From Desulfobacula sp. (GTDB taxonomy: Bacteria; Desulfobacterota; Desulfobacteria; Desulfobacterales; Desulfobacteraceae), in NCBI GenBank assembly GCA_027858355.1, contig JAQICW010000325.1, positions 1-6,404 on the forward strand: a DNA stretch of 6,404 nt. The letters are read 5' to 3'. The position numbers were made by a program, and so were the translations under genes. Positions 1 to 5,882 of the stretch are shown here, piece by piece. The stretch's first letter is position 1. Every line of letters starts with the position of its first letter. The notes under the pieces are model-generated. The model worked only from the letters and a program-made list of their open reading frames with translations. It was not told the DNA's origin and did not search any database.

Positions 1-204
1 CTTGATGCCCATTTGCAAATGAACCGAAAGGAGTATATCACATCGATTAAAGAGTTATTTAAATCTGACAAATACCAAATTTTATTTTGGCATGACCCCT
101 GGCTTGTATTTAAGCAAAATTTATTTGAAAAAAAAGCTGACCACTCCGGGATGGTTGAGAAAAAATTAAAAGAATTACAGGATGAGTGGCGTACTGAACA
201 ATAA
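1..204 (+). CDS. 3' end of an unrecognised protein (partial)
   Basis: The reading frame is open from the first base of the window to TAA at 202-204. No ribosome-binding site precedes the first possible starts (TTG at 13, ATG at 19), so this is most likely the C-terminal 67 residues of a longer protein beginning outside the window. The visible part is charged and probably helical, with an aromatic patch (ILFWHDPWLVF) in the middle and a Lys/Glu-rich end. There is no signal peptide or membrane segment in this part. It ends 41 bases before the AAA+ ATPase start on the same strand with no terminator-like hairpin between, so the two are probably co-transcribed. I do not recognise the family. A free-standing protein of about 60 residues is the less likely alternative. 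Confidence 0.6.
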   Translation, partial: LDAHLQMNRKEYITSIKELFKSDKYQILFWHDPWLVFKQNLFEKKADHSGMVEKKLKELQDEWRTEQ

Positions 205-233
205 CTGGATAATAAATCCACCAAACAACTTTC

Positions 234-238
234 AGGAG
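234..238 (+). promoter_or_regulatory. Shine-Dalgarno site of the AAA+ ATPase gene
   Basis: AGGAG lies 7 bases before the ATG at 246. It fixes this start over other in-frame starts and supports independent translation of the ATPase after the upstream gene. Confidence 0.8.
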
Positions 239-245
239 ATTTTCC

Positions 246-1655
246 ATGACCAGTTTAATGGGTGAGCAGCTGCTGGAAAAAAAGACCTTATCCCAGGAAC
301 AGCTCCATGCTGCTCTGGAATATCAACGGATTAATGGCGGACGGCTTGGCAACAGTATTGCTGCTTTAGGCTTTCTGGACACAGATCAAATTGAGGCGTT
401 TTTCAAAACTGTCCCCAGGATGCCTAAAAATTTATCTCAGACAGGTTTGAGCCAGTCCTTTATTGATGATTTGATTATAAAGCATGCCTTGAATTTAAGG
501 GAATTTTCCCTGGCCGACATGGGCAATGGAACAAAGCTTTCTCTGGCCATTATTAACGACGCTGTTGAAAGGATGCGCAAGGCCCATTTAATGGTGGTTA
601 AAAGTGCTGAAGGGCTGTCAAGGCGGTCCTATGTATTCAATCTTAGTGAAGCCGGAGAAAACCGTGCAAAAAATCTATTACAGGTTTCCATGTACACCGG
701 GCCTGCACCGGTTTCCTTTGATGATTATAAAAACATATGTGAAACCCAAACCATTAAAAGCATTTTTGTGGATGAACAGGCAATTGCAGATGCCTGTTCC
801 AACATTATCATTACAAAGGAGCTTCTTCAGCAGCTGGGTCCTGCTGTATGCTCGGGAAAGGCCATTTTTCTCTATGGCCCTCCAGGCAATGGCAAAACCA
901 CCATTGCAGAGATAATCGGGAATGTATTAAACGATGCCATATATATTCCCTATGCCATAGAAATCGGGGGTCAGATCATTACCATTTATGACCAGGGAAC
1001 CCATGTGGCGGTTAACAATAGCGACGAGACTGAAGATATAGATAAAAGATGGATAAAAATAAAAAGACCCATGATAATGACGGGTGGTGAAATGACCCTT
1101 AAAGGCCTTGATCTTGACTTTAACCCCATCTCAAAATTCTATGAAGCCCCTTTGCAGGTAAAGGCCAACAACGGTATTTTTATTGTGGATGATTTTGGAA
1201 GACAGCAGGTGGATCCCCAGGTTCTCTTAAACCGATGGATCGTTCCCCTGGAGAGGAGAAAAGATTTTTTAACACTCCATACCGGAATGAAAATTGAAAT
1301 TCCATTTGATCAGCTTGTAATCTTTTCCACTAACCTGGAGCCAAAAAAACTTGCTGATGAAGCTTTTTTAAGAAGGATCCGTTATAAAATTAAAATTGAC
1401 CATCCTGAAATAAAGGAATATAAACTGATTTTTAAACGGGTCTGCGAATCAAACGGGATTCCTTTTGACCAGGAACTTTTTGTCTATCTGATCAATGAAT
1501 TATACGGGAAAAACAGGGTCAGGCTCAATGCCTGCCACTGCAGGGATCTTTTGGACTGGATCATTGACAATGCCCATTATCGCAACAAAAAACCCGTACT
1601 TTCAAGGGAGGCATTAGCAGAGTCCTGGAAAAACTATTTTGTTGATTTATCTTAA
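246..1655 (+). CDS. AAA+ ATPase with N-terminal MshEN-like domain and winged-helix segment
   Basis: A 469-residue cytoplasmic protein. Residues 4-56 look like the two tandem MshEN motifs of type II secretion/type IV pilus ATPases. The second, starting R33-L34-G35 with G42-F-L after it, fits well; the first has lost its Arg (L4-M5-G6). Residues about 63-147 resemble a winged helix ending in an LSEAG turn, followed by a YTGPAPV linker (150-156). The ATPase core has Walker A GPPGNGKT (211-218), Walker B IFIVDD (311-316), a sensor-1-like FSTN (360-363) and R376/R377 as candidate arginine finger. The C-terminal 80 residues form a helical lid. This is a MoxR/dynein-like AAA+ protein, not the RecA-like TadA/GspE ATPase. 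No membrane segment is visible. MshEN domains can bind cyclic-di-GMP in known families, so nucleotide control is a reasonable inference. Its tail-to-tail position with tadG suggests, but does not prove, a link to the Tad pilus. The protein substrate is unknown. Confidence 0.9.
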   Translation: MTSLMGEQLLEKKTLSQEQLHAALEYQRINGGRLGNSIAALGFLDTDQIEAFFKTVPRMPKNLSQTGLSQSFIDDLIIKHALNLREFSLADMGNGTKLSLAIINDAVERMRKAHLMVVKSAEGLSRRSYVFNLSEAGENRAKNLLQVSMYTGPAPVSFDDYKNICETQTIKSIFVDEQAIADACSNIIITKELLQQLGPAVCSGKAIFLYGPPGNGKTTIAEIIGNVLNDAIYIPYAIEIGGQIITIYDQGTHVAVNNSDETEDIDKRWIKIKRPMIMTGGEMTLKGLDLDFNPISKFYEAPLQVKANNGIFIVDDFGRQQVDPQVLLNRWIVPLERRKDFLTLHTGMKIEIPFDQLVIFSTNLEPKKLADEAFLRRIRYKIKIDHPEIKEYKLIFKRVCESNGIPFDQELFVYLINELYGKNRVRLNACHCRDLLDWIIDNAHYRNKKPVLSREALAESWKNYFVDLS

Positions 1656-2920
1656 TTTACGAGAACAGGCCTTTGGGCTAGCACTCCAAAATTTGTACCA
1701 CCAACCCCTCCGATGGTTTCTGCGGGTTCGCAACTGGCCCTGAAATAAAAATTATCTTTCTTTAATGGCAGGGGATTCCCATCAGAATCCACAAGTCCTA
1801 TATCAGGATCTGATGCAAAGGCATTCCATCGGTTTATATCGTATTGGTCGGTGCCGTCATCCTCAATCGCATAATCAAAGATTTGAGTCCCATCTTGATC
1901 ATAATAATCGTATGGAACTTGCTCATAAGCATCTTTGTTTTCTTTATCGGTAATCCATATTATTTCAATCTCCACTGCGCCAGTGAGTTCTGCACAAGTA
2001 TTTTCTTCTGTATCATCCTCGTTATCAACACAACTTACCACGGGCAGTATGACAGGCCAAACTTTATTTTTGTCCTCATTGTATTCTTCCCACTTTGTGA
2101 TTAATTTGGAAACCGCAACATCAATCACTCCATTATTAACACCCATGTCCAGGCCTAGGGTCAGCGTTGTGGGATTACCCTCTTCAATGATTGTAGTTAT
2201 CTCATTTGCATCAGCACTATTGCATGCATCTTCTTCCAGGTCTGGTTGTTCCATATTTGTCCACATTGCTGTTTCAACCTGTTCATACATGACAGCTATC
2301 CCGCATATATAGGGATAACCCAGGAGTTCTTCACAGATGGCAATTGGCAGGTCAAATTCACCCTTTACAAATTTCCCGGCAAAACCGACCCATGCAACTG
2401 CTGTGGCCTGCTGTTTAAAGCTATTGAACCCGAATATTTTTGCAAAATAGGATGCAATCGGGGTTCCAGACCGATGGGCTGTAACCTGAACGGCATTTAT
2501 AAAATCTGGATCTGCATCCAATTCAGCAGTTGTCTTCCCGACTAAGGCCACAACAGTTGTGCTGGGGTTATGAATAAATTCCCTTTCCGCAAAAGACCAG
2601 TGACCTCTCAGCACATCAACGCCAGGGCCAGGGTCAACCTCTACAGCAACTTTTTCACTCAAATTTTGAATCGCTGTATCTCTAGCAATTATATTTGCCT
2701 CTTCCTGTATTTCAGTCCCGTCTGAATTATAAAGTTCTCTGGCTCCTGCAAGGGCACCGGCATCAGCTGCATTTTGAAGTTCATTTTTAGTTACCACAAG
2801 ATGTCCAACATCAACTGCCAGGGCAACAAAGCTTAAAAATACAGTCATCAATATTGCCGTTACAACCGCAACAGCTCCGGATTGGTTACAGATTCCTGAT
2901 ACTTTGAATTTAAAATTCAT
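1652..2920 (-). CDS. tadG: TadG-like Tad pilus envelope protein
   Basis: 422 residues. The N-terminus is the TadE/TadG type: a short cytoplasmic stretch, a membrane segment at about 15-38, then VDVGHLVVTKNELQNAADAG (36-55), the classic Tad-domain signature. Residues 152-179 (PIASYFAKIFGF then QQATAVAWVG) match the second conserved part of TadG proteins. Position +5 after Gly15 is Val rather than Glu, so, unlike tadE and flp, it is unlikely to be processed by the prepilin peptidase and should stay as a membrane-anchored periplasmic protein. The C-terminal half is strongly acidic, has six Cys outside the membrane (196, 206, 233, 297, 309, 397) and two DxDG motifs (341-344, 378-381). The start is set by GGAGAG 5 bases upstream. 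It follows tadE by 17-18 bases and is the last gene of the operon. The TadG name rests on the N-terminal half; the C-terminal half is lineage-specific. Confidence 0.88.
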   Translation of the reverse strand: MNFKFKVSGICNQSGAVAVVTAILMTVFLSFVALAVDVGHLVVTKNELQNAADAGALAGARELYNSDGTEIQEEANIIARDTAIQNLSEKVAVEVDPGPGVDVLRGHWSFAEREFIHNPSTTVVALVGKTTAELDADPDFINAVQVTAHRSGTPIASYFAKIFGFNSFKQQATAVAWVGFAGKFVKGEFDLPIAICEELLGYPYICGIAVMYEQVETAMWTNMEQPDLEEDACNSADANEITTIIEEGNPTTLTLGLDMGVNNGVIDVAVSKLITKWEEYNEDKNKVWPVILPVVSCVDNEDDTEENTCAELTGAVEIEIIWITDKENKDAYEQVPYDYYDQDGTQIFDYAIEDDGTDQYDINRWNAFASDPDIGLVDSDGNPLPLKKDNFYFRASCEPAETIGGVGGTNFGVLAQRPVLVN

Positions 2921-2925
2921 TGTCT

Positions 2926-2931
2926 CTCTCC
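2926..2931 (-). promoter_or_regulatory. Shine-Dalgarno site of tadG
   Basis: GGAGAG on the minus strand, 5 bases before the ATG at 2920, inside the short tadE-tadG gap. The surrounding bases closely resemble the tadE initiation region. Confidence 0.8.
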
Positions 2932-2938
2932 AAAATTT

Positions 2939-3361
2939 TTATTCCATTCGCATGGTTGTAACTGAACTCAGATTCATGGTGCCTGGCAGAAGAGCAGGCA
3001 CAAAATTTGGCAGCAATAAAAAATCATAGGAATAATTCACAGTAACTGAAAGTAAGCTGCCATTAAGTACAGGCAATATCCCGATCTCAGAAGGTGGTCC
3101 TCCTAAGTTGATCAAACGATTTCCATAGTCTAAATGTATTTTTACTCTATCTTGTATTTCTTCAACAGTGTGGAGCGGATCATTAAATAAAATTCCGAAA
3201 CGGGCTCCTTCACGACTGGCGTTAGTAATAAGTGCTTTGTCGAAAAGTATGACTCCAAATTCAATAATGCCAAAAGTAAATATGATTAAAAGTGGCAACA
3301 CAATTGCAAATTCCACAACAGCAGCGCCTTTTTGATTTTTTAGATGTTGAATAAAATTCAT
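2939..3361 (-). CDS. tadE: TadE-like pseudopilin
   Basis: 140 residues. After a short basic leader the sequence reads KG then AAVVEFAIVLPLLI: Gly12 is the predicted cleavage site for a TadV/CpaA prepilin peptidase, with Glu17 at +5 and Phe18 at +6, the TadE-family pattern. The hydrophobic segment covers about 13-40 and is followed by the conserved ASREGARFGI (48-57). The remaining 80 residues are a periplasmic domain rich in beta-prone stretches. In Tad systems TadE is a minor pilin-like protein needed for pilus assembly; that function is taken from the family. It lies between flp and tadG on the same strand, and its ATG overlaps the end of a possible small upstream ORF by ATGA. Length is normal for the family and I see no damage. 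Confidence 0.93.
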   Translation of the reverse strand: MNFIQHLKNQKGAAVVEFAIVLPLLIIFTFGIIEFGVILFDKALITNASREGARFGILFNDPLHTVEEIQDRVKIHLDYGNRLINLGGPPSEIGILPVLNGSLLSVTVNYSYDFLLLPNFVPALLPGTMNLSSVTTMRME

Positions 3362-3477
3362 TTTTGCTCTCCAATATTTTTAAGGTGCATCATGGCTTTT
3401 ATCCTATCTGGCCCATGGGCGGCAATCCAATGTGCTGGTGAAAACTGATATCTTACATAAATTGACTGCGTATACAT
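3358..3477 (-). CDS. Candidate 39-residue ORF between flp and tadE
   Basis: ATG at 3477-3475 opens a frame of 39 codons ending in TGA at 3360-3358, which overlaps the tadE start as ATGA. The peptide starts MYTQSIYVRYQF and ends HLKNIGEQK. It is basic, with three aromatics near the start, and has no membrane segment or known motif. The start has no good ribosome-binding site, but it lies 12 bases after the flp stop codon, so re-initiation by terminating ribosomes is conceivable. The frame is the same as flp, so it is also a continuous open stretch after the flp TGA. A chance open frame of this length is not rare, so this is a candidate rather than a firm gene. If it is not coding, the flp-tadE gap is a 128-base spacer without other recognisable content. 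Confidence 0.3.
   Translation of the reverse strand: MYTQSIYVRYQFSPAHWIAAHGPDRIKAMMHLKNIGEQK
3367..3372 (-). promoter_or_regulatory. Shine-Dalgarno site of tadE
   Basis: GGAGAG on the minus strand, 5 bases before the ATG at 3361. It lies inside the last codons of the candidate 39-residue ORF, which would favour translational coupling if that ORF is real. Confidence 0.8.
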
Positions 3478-3489
3478 TGCAATGTTCAA

Positions 3490-3648
3490 TCACCATGCAC
3501 TGTTCAAAACACCAAAATTGTTGCTGGTTTTACTGCCAACCACTGTAACAGCTACAACAATAACGGCAGCAATGGCAGCGGCAATTATACTGTATTCCAC
3601 TGCTGTTGCACCATCTTCTTTTTTTAAGAAATCAATTAATTTTTTCAT
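3490..3648 (-). CDS. flp: Flp-type major pilin
   Basis: A 52-residue Flp prepilin. The basic leader (MKKLIDFLKKEDG) ends in Gly13, followed by ATAVEYSIIAAAIA. Glu18 at +5 and Tyr19 at +6 after the cleavage site are the hallmark of Flp pilins cut by the TadV/CpaA prepilin peptidase. One hydrophobic helix (about 14-38) is followed by a short polar tail NNFGVLNSAW, giving a mature pilin of 39 residues. Another in-frame ATG lies 12 bases upstream (3660), but the purine-rich GAGATGAG that would serve as ribosome-binding site overlaps it and is better spaced for 3648. It is the first gene of the flp-tadE-tadG operon, behind a sigma-54-type promoter with a leader of about 83 bases. Only one intact pilin is seen in the window. 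Confidence 0.93.
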   Translation of the reverse strand: MKKLIDFLKKEDGATAVEYSIIAAAIAAVIVVAVTVVGSKTSNNFGVLNSAW

Positions 3649-3729
3649 TGTTTTTCTCATCTCTGGGTAAAATTATAAGTAAACAAAGATATCAAACATA
3701 ATTGTATTGTTTTTGCATTATATTGATTC

Positions 3730-3745
3730 TGCATTAGTTAATGCA
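3730..3745. repeat. Inverted repeat TGCATTA-N2-TAATGCA at the flp start site
   Basis: Two perfect 7-base arms separated by 2 bases cover the -12 element and the predicted start point. A third copy of TGCATTA lies at 3714-3720, exactly 16 bases from the one at 3730. The position suits an operator that blocks initiation or a structured 5' end of the transcript. This is inference from position and symmetry only. Confidence 0.45.
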
Positions 3746-3757
3746 AAAAATATGCCT
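3742..3757 (-). promoter_or_regulatory. Sigma-54 (-24/-12) promoter of the flp operon
   Basis: The minus strand reads AGGCATATTTTTTGCA: GG, exactly ten bases, then GC, inside a close match to the sigma-54 consensus TGGCAC-N5-TTGCA. The predicted transcription start is near 3731, about 83 bases before the flp ATG. Such promoters need an enhancer-binding ATPase activated from upstream; no gene for one lies in this window. There is no well-spaced sigma-70 pair in the same leader. Confidence 0.7.
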
Positions 3758-3808
3758 TAACCCTTAAATATATTTAGGAAACAAGGTCATACTATAATCA
3801 ATTTTTTA

Positions 3809-3820
3809 TTATTGCAATAA
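3809..3820. promoter_or_regulatory. Palindrome TTATTGCAATAA, possible upstream activator site
   Basis: A perfect 12-base palindrome at about -78 to -89 relative to the predicted sigma-54 start of flp, the distance range where enhancer-binding proteins commonly bind. It also lies just after the lipoprotein stop codon, but it has no loop and no T-run on the minus-strand side, so it does not look like a terminator for that gene. Confidence 0.3.
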
Positions 3821-3831
3821 ACAGATTTTTT

Positions 3832-5559
3832 TTAATTTTCACATGGGCTAAGCAAAATTATTTTATCGTCCTTAACAGTAAATAAATTAAGGTTTTTTAC
3901 AGCATCCCCTGACCTGCTAAAGGAAACAGGACATGTGATACCATCTGTAAAAGTTAAAGAGCCCAATGCCGATACCAGATCCCTTCGTGATTTCACATGA
4001 GATAATGACAATGCATGCATAACCATTAAAGCAGCATCATAAGCTTGTGCTTCAAAATATTCCGGCTTCCTGCCGTTGAGATGTTGAAAAGAAGAAACAA
4101 AATTAAAAACTTTTTCCGAATCTTTTTCCGGATAGAATCCATCCGGAAAAACAGCTCTTTGAATGTAAGTATTTGTCATTTTTAATAATGTTTTTGAATT
4201 CCAGAGATTTGTCCCCATTAACATAATTTGATCAATATCATGGTATCTGAGTTGTGGGGCAATCATGGCGACCATGGCAGGAGAATCCGGAATAAATAAA
4301 ACATCAAAATTAACTTTCGCTTTATATTTTTTATTTCTTATTCTTTTTTCATTGTTCTTTATTTCTACAAATTGCCCGTTCCCATTAAGTTTTTTATGGC
4401 CATGGATTAAACTTTTTATCTGCTTTGAAAAATCTGTCTGTTCCGGATTATAGGATACGTTATCAGTGATATTGCACTTATAATAAGGCACAATTTCTTC
4501 AAAGGCTTTTTTAAAAGCCTGGCCGTATTTTCCCTTTGGATATAATATTGCATAATTGGCGAATCCAAATTGTTCAATAAAATAAATTAGACTGGAATCA
4601 ATCTGCATATGTGGGGTTAAAAAGTTTCTGAATATATAATCACCAATTTGAGGGATACCCTCTTTCTGGGTCATGGTAACCATGGGAATTTTCAACCGAT
4701 TTGACTCGATTGCAGCAGGTTTTGCATTAGTCATGGGACCTATAATGCAGGCGACTTTTTCCTGATTCAATTCTTTAACTTTCCGGGCAGCACCTAGGGG
4801 ATCTGATTCTGTATCTTTAATATAAAGGACAAAAGGGGTTGCAGGGTTTGACTTATTAACTTCATCCACAGCAAGAGTGATGGCCTGTAAGGCACGTTCC
4901 CCTATTGCCTTATAAAAACCGCTTAAGGGTAGAAGGACACCGATACGACCGGGATCAAAAGCATTTTTTTCCTGAATTTTCTTTACTAGAGCCACAGCAT
5001 TTTGAATTTGATGGTGCTCTTTAAAGTTTCCAACAAATTTGTTGAGAAGTTTTAGTGCAATAGCATCTTTTCCTTCTTGAAAATTTCTTAACCCGGTTTC
5101 ATATGTGATTGTACCCTGGATTTCTTCAGGTCTTATTTCTGATAAAAGAAAAAAAATCTCATCTGTTTTTTTTTGTGAGGTTATGGAAACCATTTTTTTT
5201 ATGATGCGAGATTTTTGAAATGAGTTTTCTGAATTTTCAATGGCTTCAGAGTAAAAATGAAATCCATTGATTATTTCATTTCTTTGTAAAAATATATCAC
5301 CTAGGATTTCAAGTGCCTGGTTATAATGTTGAACTGAACAGGGTCTTTTTATAACTTCCGAAGCTTTATTTAATGCTTTGATATGGTTTTTATTTTTGAA
5401 TAAATTTAGGGTTTCTTTTAATAACTTACTCTGACTTGAGCAGTCAGATAATTCTGTGGAAGCAATCCCCCCTGTTTGAGGCAGGGATGGAATATTATAA
5501 GTTTGTTTTGGAAAACTACAGGATTGGAACAAAAAAAAGCAGGACAATATGAAAATCAA
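3832..5559 (-). CDS. LpoA-like lipoprotein with type-1 periplasmic-binding domain
   Basis: About 575 residues. A hydrophobic N-terminus ends in LFQSC, giving Cys14 as probable lipidation site, although Phe at -3 is not typical of a lipobox. Residues about 45-200 are helical and TPR-like. From 205 (GRIGVLLPLSG) to about 560 is a type-1 periplasmic-binding fold with a KDTESDPLGAARKVKEL stretch (248-264), the IIGPMTNAKPAA segment (272-283) and EAQAYDAALMV (503-513), all typical of Leu/Ile/Val-receptor-like proteins. TPR plus this fold on a lipoprotein is the layout of LpoA, the outer-membrane activator of penicillin-binding protein 1A; a transport or sensory receptor is the alternative. The TTG at 5559 is an uncertain start. 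The signal has no positive charge from there, and the only Shine-Dalgarno-like AAAGGA is 17 bases away. An in-frame stop at 5583-5581 limits upstream extension. It is transcribed toward flp but separated from it by a 183-base leader with its own promoter. Confidence 0.85.
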   Translation of the reverse strand: MIFILSCFFLFQSCSFPKQTYNIPSLPQTGGIASTELSDCSSQSKLLKETLNLFKNKNHIKALNKASEVIKRPCSVQHYNQALEILGDIFLQRNEIINGFHFYSEAIENSENSFQKSRIIKKMVSITSQKKTDEIFFLLSEIRPEEIQGTITYETGLRNFQEGKDAIALKLLNKFVGNFKEHHQIQNAVALVKKIQEKNAFDPGRIGVLLPLSGFYKAIGERALQAITLAVDEVNKSNPATPFVLYIKDTESDPLGAARKVKELNQEKVACIIGPMTNAKPAAIESNRLKIPMVTMTQKEGIPQIGDYIFRNFLTPHMQIDSSLIYFIEQFGFANYAILYPKGKYGQAFKKAFEEIVPYYKCNITDNVSYNPEQTDFSKQIKSLIHGHKKLNGNGQFVEIKNNEKRIRNKKYKAKVNFDVLFIPDSPAMVAMIAPQLRYHDIDQIMLMGTNLWNSKTLLKMTNTYIQRAVFPDGFYPEKDSEKVFNFVSSFQHLNGRKPEYFEAQAYDAALMVMHALSLSHVKSRRDLVSALGSLTFTDGITCPVSFSRSGDAVKNLNLFTVKDDKIILLSPCEN

Positions 5560-5576
5560 TATGCTGATAGAATAAA

Positions 5577-5582
5577 TCCTTT
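5577..5582 (-). promoter_or_regulatory. Possible ribosome-binding site of the lipoprotein gene
   Basis: AAAGGA on the minus strand is the only Shine-Dalgarno-like run before the lipoprotein. It is 17 bases from the TTG at 5559, too far for normal use, but 8 bases from an in-frame ATC at 5568. The true start is therefore unsettled: a rare start codon, a poorly spaced TTG, or a sequence error in this stretch. Confidence 0.3.
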
Positions 5583-5593
5583 AAAAAGGCAGG

Positions 5594-5863
5594 TCACCCA
5601 AAGTTAATCAGCCCATATTGTTTTACATTTACGGAACAGTTTTGTTTTTCTCCTGCCTTTAACGCAACAATAATGCCAGCAACAATAATATCAGCAACAA
5701 AAAACCCTGCATAGCCCTGTTTGAGGCTTATCAAAAACAGCAAATTTCTGCAATATAACATTTTTTTAACAATATAACATTTTTTACATAACAATAGGAA
5801 ATTAAAGTAATAGATGACTTCCTTGTAAATTTCCCGGGAAGTGGAATTTTTAGCTGCTCCCAA
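5594..5863 (-). CDS. Doubtful 89-residue ORF, repeat-rich, possible gene remnant
   Basis: A TTG at 5863, preceded by AAAGAGGT at 7 bases spacing, opens a frame of 89 codons ending 34 bases before the lipoprotein start. The first 15 residues (MGAAKNSTSREIYKE) look like ordinary protein. The middle is built from an imperfect 19-base tandem repeat that gives two similar Cys-Tyr/Lys stretches. The later part is a hydrophobic stretch (about 50-67) made of VADII/VAGII/VA units from a 15-base repeat. I recognise no family. It may be a decayed small membrane protein, or non-coding leader DNA of the lipoprotein gene that happens to be open. The reasonable ribosome-binding site is the main argument for translation; base composition and repeats argue against. 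Confidence 0.25.
   Translation of the reverse strand: MGAAKNSTSREIYKEVIYYFNFLLLCKKCYIVKKMLYCRNLLFLISLKQGYAGFFVADIIVAGIIVALKAGEKQNCSVNVKQYGLINFG
5664..5700. repeat. Three 15-base direct repeats (GCAACAATAAT type)
   Basis: GCAACAA recurs at 5664, 5679 and 5694, exactly 15 bases apart; the first two copies share 11 bases (GCAACAATAAT). On the minus strand the period of five codons gives the hydrophobic VADII/VAGII/VA pattern. Confidence 0.7.
5751..5788. repeat. Imperfect 19-base tandem duplication
   Basis: Two adjacent 19-base units begin with CAATATAACATTTTTT at 5751 and 5770 and match at 17 of 19 bases. The AT-rich, homopolymer-containing unit is typical of slippage and lies in the stretch before the lipoprotein gene. 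Confidence 0.8.
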
Positions 5864-5882
5864 AATGAATACCTCTTTAATT

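Noticed and set aside
604..915. 103-codon plus-strand frame inside the AAA+ gene
   Set aside because: It lies fully within the ATPase coding region in another frame; its translation has no motif or ribosome-binding site.
1765..2545. Four plus-strand frames opposite tadG
   Set aside because: They are antisense to a well-supported tadG, give low-complexity His/Ser/Ile-rich translations and have no start signals.
3411..3420. GCCCATGGGC palindrome in the flp-tadE spacer
   Set aside because: A single 10-base palindrome with no associated signal and no T-run; not enough to call a site or terminator.
3490..3492. UGA at the end of flp as a selenocysteine codon
   Set aside because: The Flp protein is complete at 52 residues with a normal tail, and the palindrome after it folds only into a 4-pair stem, which is not a convincing SECIS element.
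3482..3670. 62-codon plus-strand frame covering the flp region
   Set aside because: It is the antisense reading of the flp pilin; its hydrophobic Thr/Ala-rich pattern mirrors the alanine/valine-rich pilin codons.
3672..3677. TATAAT on the minus strand in the flp leader as a sigma-70 promoter
   Set aside because: The nearest -35-like TTGATA is only 12 bases away and nothing suitable lies at 16-18 bases; the sigma-54 element is far better.
3809..3831. Palindrome after the lipoprotein gene as a rho-independent terminator
   Set aside because: The stem is AT-rich with no loop, and the T-run is on the wrong side for the minus-strand transcript.
4265..4453. 62-codon plus-strand frame opposite the lipoprotein gene
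   Set aside because: Antisense to a clear periplasmic-binding protein; its Phe/Leu-rich translation mirrors the Lys/Asn-rich coding strand.
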